Below, in pieces: positions 35,643 through 45,890 of a DNA stretch of 64,000 bases. The notes beneath the pieces were generated by a model, which was given only the letters and a program-made list of their open reading frames with translations, did no database searches and had not been told where the DNA came from. The DNA is from Asterochloris sp. CNOR1 (taxonomy: Eukaryota; Chlorophyta; Trebouxiophyceae; Trebouxiales; Trebouxiaceae). The stretch lies in assembly GCA_963969365.1 (NCBI GenBank), contig OZ017752.1:1178001-1242000 (forward strand). The letters are read 5' to 3'. A program made the translations under genes and the position numbers. The first letter of the stretch is position 1, and the number at the start of each line of letters is the position of its first letter.

Positions 35643-35950
35643 ATGGCAGCCTCACACCCGCAGCAGTGGGGTTCGCAGGCCACCTACTGGCAGCCTCAGT
35701 TCAGCAGCAACCAGACTTGGCACGCCACACTGGCAGCCTTGATCCAGCAGCAGTGAGCACGTAGGTCACAGCAGCCGCCCCAAGTCAGCCGCAGTGGACA
35801 TCAACTCAGTTGAAGACAGGCATTGTGCAGGCCGGACAGATCGCTGCCGCGTGGACCAAGGACAGCTTGAGGCAGCTCAGCCATATACTGCAACAGGCAC
35901 AAAGACGCCTGCAGCCTCTGCTGCTCATTGATGTCCTGCAGGAGAGCAAG
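35643..35950 (+). CDS. Candidate Gln/Trp-rich small protein, tentative
   Basis: An ATG at 35643 opens MAASHPQQWGSQATYWQPQF and 17 more residues before TGA. Beyond, a frame from about 35775 reads SQPQWTSTQLKTGIVQAGQI and a helix KDSLRQLSHILQQAQRRLQP up to a possible donor at 35950. The two pieces have the same Gln/Trp flavour and could be joined by a short intron whose sites I cannot fix. No family is recognised. It may be a real divergent partner of the Psb27-like gene or chance. Confidence 0.3.
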
Positions 35951-36554
35951 GTCCGCATGTCAGTGGTGGCTCACATGAGCACCTTCTTCCGGCACTCATC
36001 TCCCTCCTCCCCAAGCGCACATGACCCCAGGGCTGCTGACCGCCCATCCCATCCTGGAGGTCAGAAGAGGGGTTGCCAACATATCCCAGATTTGCAGAGC
36101 TGTCTGTCTGTGAGATATGCAATCCTCAACAGAGATGCATGGCTGATTGATCTGACCTGGAAAAGCCAAAGCCTGCTGCAATGGCATAAGCACAGAGGCT
36201 GCTGTCAAGCCAAGAGTGGCTTGCCTGCGGTTGCACTGAGCCACAGGCTCCCGCCTGCAAGCATGGTGCTTGCATTTGTGGTGACATTGCAATACATTGC
36301 GTGTGTGCACAGCCCCAAAGCTCTGCTGAGACCCACCCGTTGTTTTGCTGCTCTGCTCTCACTACACATGATCCGGCCCGCTGCCTCTGCCTGAAATGAC
36401 AGCAGGTCGGCAGCTGCTGGCAGCTAAACGAGCTTGATGTCTGCGTGCTCATGTCTAGCCTATTTCTGCAACATCAATTTTGTGGTGAGCACTATTTCTG
36501 AAATTCGGAATGATACATTATAGCTTGAGCTTAAATGGATTAAATATATGAATT
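35951..36554. other. Unassigned region before the ZIP9 3' end
   Basis: 604 bases with no exon I can defend. The last 100 bases (36455-36554) are clearly AT-richer than the rest of the window and probably form the 3' UTR of the minus-strand ZIP9 gene. Confidence 0.4.
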
Positions 36555-38293
36555 TCAGTGAGGATGCAGAAAGCTGAGAGCAAGGGGAAGTCCCATTCCC
36601 CCCATTATTGCACAGAGCTGGCGCCCCTCTAGGTGCCCTTGCCTGCCGAGCACCTCGGGAAGAATGTGCAAACAAGCCGCGTAGAGGAAGGTGCCGCCAG
36701 AGAAGACAACACAGAGGGCAATGGCTGATGGTGAAGCGAGCTGAGGCGTCAATCCGATGCACAGATAGGTCAGGCCAGCTGCAACTGGTGAGGCCAGGGC
36801 AAACAGGAGCAGGCCCCTTCGCTGCCGTGGCCATGACCACTTGGCATGCAAAAAGCAAGTGACAAGGCCCACTGCAACAGGTGCTTTATGCAGCAACATA
36901 GCCAGCGCTACCGTCAGCTTCAGAGTGTGAGAGGTCCCCAGACTTGCAGCGCCCACCGCCAGACCATCTAAAGGAGCAAAGGGGGACGTCAGCCCCCAGA
37001 TACACTTTGCATCAGCATGGGTGCAATGCGAGCCATTGGAGCTGGATATTCTTATGGCTTCGGGTGCTGAGTGGTTGCCTGCAACCTCATGCGGGTGGCA
37101 CAGCAAGTTCAGGTGCTCACCTGCTCCTGAGTGTATAAGGAGACCCAGCAGCGCCTTTGAAGCTGCGTCAGACCTCTGGCGAGCCTGCACGGCAGTTTGT
37201 GCCCAATTTTTAAGATAAGCTGGAAAAGGGCTGCACGCTCATACAAACACGTTCATACAGGCAGGTTTGTTTGCACCTGTGCATAGCCGGGTGTCTAGCC
37301 CCGGCTGCAGCAACAAGGTGCGAGCTGAACACAGCACAACCTTGGCCCACCACAACCCTGCTGACTTAAGCAGCGCCTACCTGCTTGCTGGCAATGCTGT
37401 GCAGGGAGTGGGTGCAAGGCCTCATGAGCTGTTCCTGGTGCATTGAGCAGCCTGGCTGCACCCATCGCCCAGAAGGGTGCTGTCTCAGACCCAAACATGT
37501 ACTGCTCACCTGCTTGCTCGCAAGGCTGTGCGGGGTGTGGGGCGACAGCTCATTGAGCTGCTCCTCAGCATCGCTCAGGTGGTCCATGTGACCGTCGTGC
37601 ATGATGTGGTTGTGCCCTGTGAACCTGCTCTGTGCTTGCTCCAGCAGCAGCATGCTGAGGAAGCCAGTCAAGAGCGTGAGCCCCAGCAGAGCGTGCGGCA
37701 GCTGCTGGTCATCATCTGCACCAGGACAGGACCAGCTGTGACTGCAGCGGCTGGCGTCTGTGTGACAGCAGAGCCAGGCAGCAGGTGTGGGTCCCCCCTG
37801 CCTCTGAGTACATCGCCTCTGAGCATGCAGCCACAGGGCAGGCATCCGGACCTACCAGAACCCAATTGCGCACAACTGATTGAGGGCCTGGTTGCTCAGC
37901 ATGGCTGCTGCCAGTGGCAATGGCACCAGGAGGTGTTGCCGAGAGCCAGGCAGCAGGTTGTGCCACCGAGAGTGCTCATGGTGAATCAGCAAAGCTGCTG
38001 CCAGCTGCGATGCTCATGGATGTTGCACAGAACAGGCCATCCTGTAGAGGATGCTCACCAACGTCTCCCTGCGCATCTGCAAAGGCATCAAAGCCTTCCG
38101 GGATGATGACGGCGAGTGCCACGCCAACAAGCAGCCCTGCTCCCAGGGCTGTTAGCAGACGTAGCTGGCTGTCTGTCAGCCTAAGACTGAGTGGAATCAA
38201 CCCAGCGAGGAAGGCTCCCAGGAACAGTACCACACACGTCGCCACCAACTGCAGGAACAGCGCAAATTCAAGTGTGCCTGAAAAGCTCAGCAA
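36555..38293 (-). CDS. SLC39A9: ZIP9-type zinc transporter (SLC39A9 homologue)
   Basis: ZIP-family metal importer, usually in Golgi or plasma membrane. Four exons (38293-38059, 37715-37510, 37175-37121, 36967-36555) close at 302 residues, like human ZIP9 (307). Membrane segments seen in order: FLQLVATCVVLFLGAFLAGL; LTALGAGLLVGVALAVIIPE with the PEG motif; ALLGLTLLTGFLSMLLLEQA; the helix with LLIHSGADGLAVGAA, where family members have the metal-binding HxxxD; KLTVALAMLLHKAPVAVGLV with the HKxP motif; then LLLFALASPVAAGLTY and FSGGTFLYAACLHILPEVL. A His/Asp-rich loop (HNHIMHDGHMDH) lies between segments 3 and 4. ZIP9 homologues are expected to move zinc toward the cytosol. Its start is 364 bp from the divergent Ariadne start. 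Confidence 0.93.
37376..37568 (-). repeat. Copy of ZIP9 exon 2 3' edge with donor site
   Basis: Bases 37505-37568 (exon 2 end and gtgagc donor on the minus strand) recur at 37376-37438, spacing 129 bp and about 80 percent identity. The copy retains a full gtaggc donor. Read in the exon 2 frame it still gives HSLHSIASKQ against HTPHSLASKQ. Confidence 0.85.
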
Positions 38294-38656
38294 GGGTCCT
38301 GCCCAACGGCAACCTCACCTGGCCTCCACTGCTCTCAAGCATGAAGGCCTGAGTCTTGTGAATGATCAGCTGCAGCTGTTCAAGCATTCGCCTGCTCCTG
38401 CGGGCTGCAGAACACGGACCTCATGCACCTCTGCCAAGCCTGCCTTTTCGATCTCCCTGTGCACGGGCGCATGCCATGAAGTGGGACATTTCACTTTCTT
38501 GCAGGCAAAGACCACTTCTCAGCTGCAGCTTTAGCTCTATCAGAGGCAAGGGTTTGGCACTCCCAGGCTTGCACTTTGGGGTGCTGTGCTGGTGGGACGA
38601 GTAGCAAGCAGTCCTTGTCAGGGAAGGCCTCTCTCCAGCTCCTATACTTGGCGGGC
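38294..38656. promoter_or_regulatory. Divergent promoter ZIP9 / Ariadne
   Basis: 363 bp between the two starts. A minus-strand open frame reaching into Ariadne exon 1 (38491-38697) is antisense noise. No motif is claimed. Confidence 0.45.
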
Positions 38657-41600
38657 ATGTCCTCGATGTCAATATGGGATTCAGATGTGGAGGACATGGA
38701 GGAGCAAGCAAGTGATTATAGTGACCAGAGTGATATAGGCGATTATGAGCTGGCTGCGCAGTCTGCAGAGCCTCAGGCAAAACAGGTGAGGCAGGGTAGC
38801 TTCTTAGGGCTGCCTGGTTGAGGTGGGCAATCTCACTGCACCAGCAGGTGATGCCTCCTTTGCTCTGACAGGCATGGAAGCCAGTAGGAGGAGAGCTGCA
38901 GCAGCAGCAGTGTGCCTTGCGCTGGCCAGCATGCATGGTCCTGATGTGATGGCCTTCATTGGCCTGCCGCAGGTCGACTACCGGGTTTACAATGTGGAGC
39001 AGCTCAGGGAACGCCAACAGGAGATCATTGAGCAGATTGTCAGCATCCTGTCCATCTCTTCAGAGGATGCTTTGAGAGTGCTGCGGCACTGCAGCTGGTG
39101 AGGCGCACCGTGGCGACCCTGGCCTGGCCTGCTCAAGGAGAAGCCAGCAGCACCTTGGAGGCTTGCAGCAGCTGCCTGCCTGCTCGTTCTTTGCAGAAGA
39201 GGGCTGGCATGCAAGGCTCTGCTGCAGGGTGCTGTAGTGGGCCGATGACTTATCCTGGGTTGGTCACACTGACAAAGTGCCTCTGCTGCATCTGTGCAGG
39301 GACACCAACAGGGTGAACGAGGAGTGGTTCACTGACTCTGATCAGATGCGGGAGAAACTGGGGCTAGCAGAGCCAGGGCCGCGGGCAGGCAACAAGCGCA
39401 AGCAGGTGCAGGCCTGTGCTGCACACCTGGACAATGCACCTCTTTGCTGCTGAGACTATGTTCCAGCTGCCCAGTCGCCGGCTGGTCGCCTCTGCCCAAA
39501 GTTGTGCTGATACCATCCAGTGTGCTGCAGACCTGCCAGATCTGCTTCGAGGACTACACCACCATGGACATGTTTGCAGCGCCCTGCAACCACCACTTCT
39601 GCAGGTAGGCAGACCGCACTGCACAGTTCAGGATGCCTGACCAGCCTGATCTGCAGCTACTTAGCCAACCTGCACCAGACGCCACGGGCGCTCTGCTGTC
39701 TCCCTCTGGTGGCTCCCTGACTGTGCTGGCTGCCTGCCTGCACTGCAGCATGACGGCCACCTATACTACTGCACCTGACAGCACCTCCCAACATGCTGCT
39801 TACAAACGACTGAGCTGTGCCCGACCGTGCCCGCTCATTTGCTGCTAATGACTGCAGTGAGTGCTGGGCAGGATACGTGACCAATGCTATCAACAGCGGC
39901 CCCACCTCACTCAACTTGAGGTGCCCCCTGCCAGACTGCCAGCAAGCGGTGAGTGAAGGCTTGCGCTGCAGTAGCATGCGGGGATGCCTCAGCTGCAGGA
40001 AACCATCAGAACAGCTACCCAAGGTCCACTCACCTGTTGGTGCTGGGACCATGTATGCATGCTGAACTGCTCCTGACTTCCCCATATCGTCACCCTTGCC
40101 CACGTGCTCTGCAAGCTGTCGCAGAGGTCTGCCTCTGCACAAGAGGCCCGAGGCTGCATGATGACCTGCTCTTCAAGCAGGTTTCATGGGGCGGCCTTGA
40201 GGTGGGGCATCCAGGCACACTGAGAGAAGCACTGATTGATAGCTGGCCGCCTCTGCTCGCTTCTGCAGGTGCCCCAGTGCATCATCAGGAGGGTGTCCAG
40301 CGGTGCGGATGAGGCCAAATTTCTGCAGTACGCCCTGCGCAGCTATGTGGAGGACAACAAGCGCCTCTCCTGGTGTCCAGCCCCAGGTGGGAGCGCAAGT
40401 GCACCTGCATGTGTGCTCAGAATGCGTTGTCTGCTGTCACAGGTGCCTGGCAAGCGCAACATGCATCTTGCCAGTCACTCAGCATTCGCAGCACGCATTG
40501 CTGGCTCCAAAGTGTTGCTGGGTCTCCAGCAGGAAGGCATTGGTCAGGGTCTTGCCTTCCTGCAGCTGCTGACATCAGCGCCTGCTTGCCCTGGGCTGGT
40601 GGTCTGTATGTAAGCGGCAGGAGATGCAATTTCTGCGGTCGCGCTCTGCTTGCAGGCTGCGAGCATGCCGTCGAGTGTGTGAAGGACATTGGCTCTGAGC
40701 CTTTGGACGTGCAGTGTCGCTGCGGGTCTGCATTCTGCTTCACCTGCCACGAGGAGGCTCACAGACCGGTACGTGTGGGTCTTTTTAATGAATCCTGCTG
40801 AGCACCCTGATGTGAGGCCTGGTGCTGAGCAGCCAGCCAGTTGTCCTATGTCCTTGCATCGCCCTGCAGAAATATGCTTGAGCAAAGTTTTACAGTGCAT
40901 GCCCAACTGCTGGCCTTCCTTCGGTGCACCTGTTGTCATGCCAGCCGTGCATGGGCAGTCTGCAAGCTTGCGCTTCAGGTGTGCCGCACCCATTTAACGT
41001 CCACTGCCACCCCGTCTGGCCGCAGGTGGATTGTGAGACAGTGACCAAGTGGCTCCAGAAAAACTCAGCAGAAAGCGAAAATGCCAACTGGATCCTGGCC
41101 AACACCAAGCCATGCCCTAAGTGCAAGCGGCCCATCGAGAAGAACCAGGGGTGCATGCACATGGTGTGCACGCAGTGCCGCAGCGAGTTCTGCTGGCTGT
41201 GCCTGGGCAACTGGGCGGAGCATGGGGAGCGCACGGGGGGCTACTACTCCTGCAACAGGTGGGGCGGCCTGATTTACAGTGGCTCAGCTGGATTGAAGTG
41301 GGCAGACAAAGACAAGAAAGAGTATGTTGCAGTGGCAAAACCAGGTTCAGTGGCCTGTTCTCCTGCTGTCCACCTGGGAGACATGCTCAGGCTGCTGGCC
41401 TATTCCTTACAGTCACGCGTGGGCAGTCGGGGCGTTGATGCTGGCAGGCTGTCTGGTGTCGCTTCGGCAATGCTGTGCAGCGGGAGGGAGTGCGGTGCCG
41501 CCTGTGCTGGCTGCTCCACATGTCCTCGGCGCACAGGAGACAGCCTGCTTCCATCTTGAATCAGCACCATCAGCCGGGTGTCATCACAAACGCTGGAGCG

Positions 41601-44110
41601 CAGCTGTCCCCCAGCTTGCTGGTGCCTCACCACCTCCCAGATTCAGGCGCCCTTTAGCACCTGAGCACACTAGAAGCTGACCCTGGAGAACTCCATGTGT
41701 GTGCAGGTGGGAGACTGCATGCAGCACAGACACTCAAGCAGCTGAGCGTGCTGCCTGAGCCTGGCTCCAACAAGATGGCCTGTTGCCCTTTGCAGGTGGG
41801 AAACTGCACGCAAGAAGGGGGACTATGACGAGGAGACGCAGAAGCGGGAGAATGCCAAGCAGGCGCTTGAGCGATACATGCACTACTTCCAGCGGTGGGC
41901 GGAGAACGACAAGGCACGGGCTGCGGTGAGTGGCCTCGGCGCTGCCTTGCCCTACTCTGCATGGTGGCCTGGACTCTGCTGTGGCCTGCACCTGCTGTGC
42001 ACTGGCCTGCGTCTGCTGCACACTGCTGCTGCATAGCTGCATGCTGTTCAGGGTCTGTCCATGCGGGCGCATGCGGGTGCGATGCTGGTGCTCCTGGGGG
42101 TAGCCGCTCGCTGATGCAACCCTGCAATGCAGTTTGTGGGGTTGGTTGATGCACTGGCCTTGGCTTTCAAGCTGCTGCCCGCCTCACAGCTTTGAACCAC
42201 CTCCGTTGATCCTTTACAGGCCACCAAGATGATGGTGTCAGTCAGCCAGGGGCAACTGGAGAAGCTCAGCGAGCTTACTGCCACCCCCACCAGCCAGCTT
42301 AAGTTTGTTTTGGACGCCTGGGCACAGGTGCGCCATTCAGGCTGCGGCCTGCTGCACTCTTGTCAGCATAAGCCGTGTCCTGTCATTTCTAGAGGGCTGC
42401 AATCTGCAGCGTGCCCATCAAACTTGTGTTTCCTGATGGGCTGCATCTCCGGAAGCCCTCGTTGCGCAGCTGCATGCAGCATGAAGGCTGTGTGCATCTC
42501 CCTTAGCAGCTCCAGTGCCGCCCTTGCCAGCAACTCTGCCAGGACTTGCTCTGCGATGCAGCTGGATGTTCTGACAGATTGTAGGCCGCCACCCGCAGCA
42601 ATGGAGACCTTTGGATCAGAGCGTAGCTCATCACTGTGTGTGCAGGTGATGGACTGCCGGCGAATTCTCAAGTGGACGTATGCTTATGGCTACTACAGCT
42701 TTGAGAATGAAAATAGCAAGGCCCGCCAGGACTTCTTCGAGTACAATCAGGTGCGAGACCAGCATTCTTGAAGCGCAAATTTGCAGCACAGCTGCTCGCC
42801 TTTTACAGGAGACAATCTTACCTTGTTGACTGTCACACCTTCCAATCAACCTTGGCCACAGCTGGCATGACAGCAGCCTGAGGCTGGTGGTGCCTTCTTT
42901 ATGCCACTTGATACACTTGGCCCTGTTGTGTCGCAGGCAAGCTAAGATCCACCTGGAAGAGCTTCAGGAATGCACTGGTTCTATTGGCAGCCCCCCTGAC
43001 TCAGCACTCCTGACCCTGTTCTGCCTGCAGGAGCAAGCTGAGAGCCGGCTAGAGGCGCTGCATGATGCGGTGGAGAAGCAGCCTGAGGCATTCCTGGAAA
43101 GCAGCAGAAGCCTGGGGGAGTGGCCCAAGTTTCGCGAGTCGCTGATTGGCCTCACTGACGTTGTGCGCTCCTATTTTGAAAAGCTGGTGCTGGTGAGTAG
43201 GGCCTGCTTTTGCTGTGTGACCAGGCCAGTTGGCAACACCCAGCCGGAGGACGCAGACACTGCAGAGGCTAAGACTGCAGTTCTGGCACATCAGCCCTTC
43301 ACAATGCGTGCCTGGCGCTGCTGTGGTGCAGATAAGGCAGTGTCAGCGCATGCTGCAGAGAGGGTGCAGAGCCTCAGGATGGGGAGTAACCACGCCCTGA
43401 GCCCAGCAGCCCCACATTGTGCTTGCCTAATTGTCACAGGGCGGTTCCAGCGGGCAAGATAACATCTCCCACACATTGCAGGGCCTGTCCCTACAGTGGG
43501 AAGTGCTGTGCAGGAACTGGAGAAGGGGCTGGACTCTCTGGAGGACACTTACCGGGGGGAGGAGGCTGCTGCGTCAGCGGATGCAGGCGAGGCTGAGGCT
43601 GTAGATTACAGCGAGGCAGCAGCGCCTGCTGGCAAGAAGTCCTGGCGTGAGGCTCTCTACAAAGGCGGCAAAAAGGGGCGGCCCCCGGCCAAGAGCACGC
43701 GTAGCTCCCATGGCAAGGCACCGGCAGGCTCTGCAATTGCTTCGCTTCAGCCTGTGTCATGCATGGCAGCGGCTTGAGTTTGAGCCTGTGCTGCTGGTTC
43801 ACTGTCTTCATCAGTGCTGCCTGCCTTTTGCTGCTGTTGAGGTAGTGTGATTCCATTTCTGATGTTTTATCATCAATGAAAGGATGGTCAACTCATGCTG
43901 TGTTGTGCAGGGTCCTCTCAAGCCCAGTCTTCAGAGCCAACAGCAATGGCCACAGCAGAAGCGGGTGATGTGGATGAGGGCGAAGCCCAATCGGAGGCAG
44001 AGGCGCTGGCTGGCTACTGGCAATGCCATGCCTGCACAAGTGCCAACAAAGACATGGACAGCACTAGGTGTGAAGTGTGTGAAACTCCCAGGCGGACGCG
44101 AGCAGCATGA
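38657..44110 (+). CDS. ARI: Ariadne-type RBR E3 ubiquitin ligase
   Basis: RING-between-RING ligase that takes ubiquitin from E2 onto its own Cys before passing it on. Exons: 38657-38785, 38973-39097, 39300-39405, 39531-39604, 39858-39948, 40269-40386, 40656-40768, 41026-41258, 41796-41925, 42220-42327, 42646-42750, 43031-43192, 43514-43712, 43911-44110; about 630 residues. The N-terminus is acidic. RING1 starts [14 protein letters not shown] and CNHHFC. The IBR domain has [24 protein letters not shown]2 has [20 protein letters not shown] with the catalytic Cys in NQGC. The Ariadne helices follow ([34 protein letters not shown]). A C-terminal RanBP2-type zinc finger [21 protein letters not shown], as in plant ARI proteins, suggests ubiquitin binding. 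The last intron fits only with a GC donor (gcaagg) at 43713, which is inferred. Confidence 0.93.
41702..41813 (+). repeat. Copy of Ariadne exon 9 5' edge
   Basis: 'tgcaggtgggagactgcatgca' at 41702-41723 echoes the acceptor and start of exon 9 'tgcaggtgggaaactgcacgca' at 41791-41812, with two mismatches in 22 and a spacing of 89 bp. Confidence 0.75.
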
Positions 44111-44301
44111 ACATCCTGTGCCATACCAAAGCACTGCCCCTGATCTGCTGGCCCAGCTGGCTGGCTTAAACTGTTTCACCAACAATGCTGGGCACCAAGG
44201 TTGTCCTGTAGCATAATTCCCCCCTACCTTCATTGTTGTGCCCTCCTGTAAGAATGATGCCTGCAGCAGATACCTCAGCGCGCACAAACTTGCTTGGGGA
44301 T

Positions 44302-45242
44302 TTAGTGATGGTAGGGCTCACCCCTCAAGATGGTCCAGGCTCGATAAATTTGCTCCAAGAGCACGACGTGGGCTACCTGCATGTGGTATGGGCATTTGGG
44401 AGGGAAATGTCCGCAGCATCAGCACTGCAATGGACCAACAGTCAGAAATACCTGATGGTTGAGCACCATATTGCTGAGCCGCACTGTGATGTTTGCACGA
44501 TCCTTGACAGCCTGGCTGTGTCCAAAAGGACCACCAATGCAAAACACCAGGCGTGGAGCACCAGCATCACCTGCCTGCGGCACCATCATCAACAGCATTG
44601 CGCAGCAGAACCCGGAGGCAAGATGGGGACCAGACTGCAGTGCTCCGTGTGGTGCTTAGAGGCCATGCATCAACCACAGCAACAAGCCCCTGTTGGGTTT
44701 GGACGCAGGGAGGCCGCACGCCGACAGCCCCAGCTTAGAACTGAGCCTGCCAAAGCTGGCCTGCTTCAGATCTGCATCAAGCTGCAGTGCACCTGGGCAA
44801 TGATCTCAGCAAAGGCTTCGCTGGTCACTGCTTTGCCGCGCTCATCCAAGCAGATCATGTAGTCCTGCAGGCAGGCAGCAGCTCCATTACATATAGCCAG
44901 CAAGCAGCTCCAGCTGCGCAAGCTCAAGGCGAAGCACCATACTTGGGGCGTGAGGGTCTTCAGGACCTTTTGGCCTTCCGTCTGCACTGCCACGCTGGTG
45001 TCTGAGGTCCTGCTGGGATTTGGTCTGATCTGCAGCTCTGACAGCTGGACATAGCGCCTGGCCTTCTGGGCCCACTCCTCTGCCATGGCACTGCTGGCAC
45101 CTTTTGCCACATTGATCAGCAGCGTGGGCACAGGCCTGGTTGCCCTGGCAAATGGCTTGGCCAGAGAGCCTGTCATGTAAGTGACATGCCTCCTGAGCAT
45201 GGTCCCGGGGCATGTCACTGCATGGGTGGTGTCTGTTCGCAC
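44302..45242 (-). CDS. rlmH: RlmH-like SPOUT 23S rRNA methyltransferase, probably organellar
   Basis: Bacterial RlmH methylates pseudouridine 1915 of 23S rRNA; plant homologues are nuclear-encoded and thought to act in organelles. Four exons (45242-44943, 44864-44793, 44574-44452, 44376-44302) give up to 189 residues. The core begins PTLLINVAKGASSAMAEEWA, followed by ELQIRPNPSRTSD and DYMICLDERGKAVTSEAFA. The SAM-binding knot has RLVFCIGGPFGHSQAVKDRA and IGGPxG, and the C-terminus has LSNMVLNHQVAHVVLLEQIY and RAWTILRGEPYHH, the full RlmH ending. About 30-45 residues precede the core and are basic with Arg, Thr and Ala, fitting a transit peptide. Met at 45200 (MLRRHVTYM) is as good a start as 45242. 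It converges with Ariadne, 191 bp apart. Confidence 0.92.
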
Positions 45243-45890
45243 ATAGTCTTGGCCTCTTGTCAGTACTACTCACAAGGAGAAGCCTGACGTGCCTTTCTTT
45301 CTCATCCCAGAAAGGCAGCAGCAGGAACCGAAAAAATCAGCAGTCTGCATTCCTGCAGTGCTGGAGAGCTGTGTGAGTGCTGGAGGGGTGCGATGGTCAC
45401 CCACAACCAGACCAACATCCAACGGTGTGCTGTGCTCCCTGCTTCCACTGCCTTAGTCTGGACTTTCTTGAGAGACCTCTCACATATGGCCAATGGCAGA
45501 AAACAAATGGTCTACAGAAGTCTTGCAAAATGTTATGCAAGATTTGCTGATTCCACTCCAGACATCCAGTGCCGGCAGTGTGACTGCCTGAGGTGACAGA
45601 ACAATGATGAGAGGTTCAACTGGCTTTAAATGCAGTATTACGAGCAGCAAAGACAACTGGGAGCCCACGGGACGGCTTTGTGTGCAGCATGCTGAGGCCG
45701 CCAAATGACTTGGCCTTACCCACCCGTGGGCGCAACCGTCATAGGGTCACGCGTTGTCTGCACAGGCATCCAGCATGTTGGCGAAAGTATGTGATCAACA
45801 GCCGGCAATGACAAAGTACTGAAGGCACAAGAGGAGGCAGAAAGCGCATGGGCGAAAGCCTGCCAAACTTCAGGCTGCAGCTGAAGGGAC
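45243..45890. other. Spacer between QSOX 3' end and RlmH start
   Basis: 648 bases upstream of RlmH and downstream of QSOX (both minus strand). It probably holds the RlmH promoter and the QSOX 3' UTR. No exon or RNA gene is seen. Confidence 0.45.

Noticed and set aside
35996-36452. Open frames of about 100 codons on both strands
   Set aside because: No splice logic, no domain and no similarity to neighbours; composition effect.
38421-39017. Minus-strand frames opposite Ariadne exon 1, including one starting [13 protein letters not shown]
   Set aside because: They are antisense to Ariadne exons 1-2, whose frame and splice phases fit the protein family.
45393-45596. Plus-strand frame MVTHNQTNIQRC...
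   Set aside because: Isolated, no matching exons, within a spacer between two minus-strand genes.
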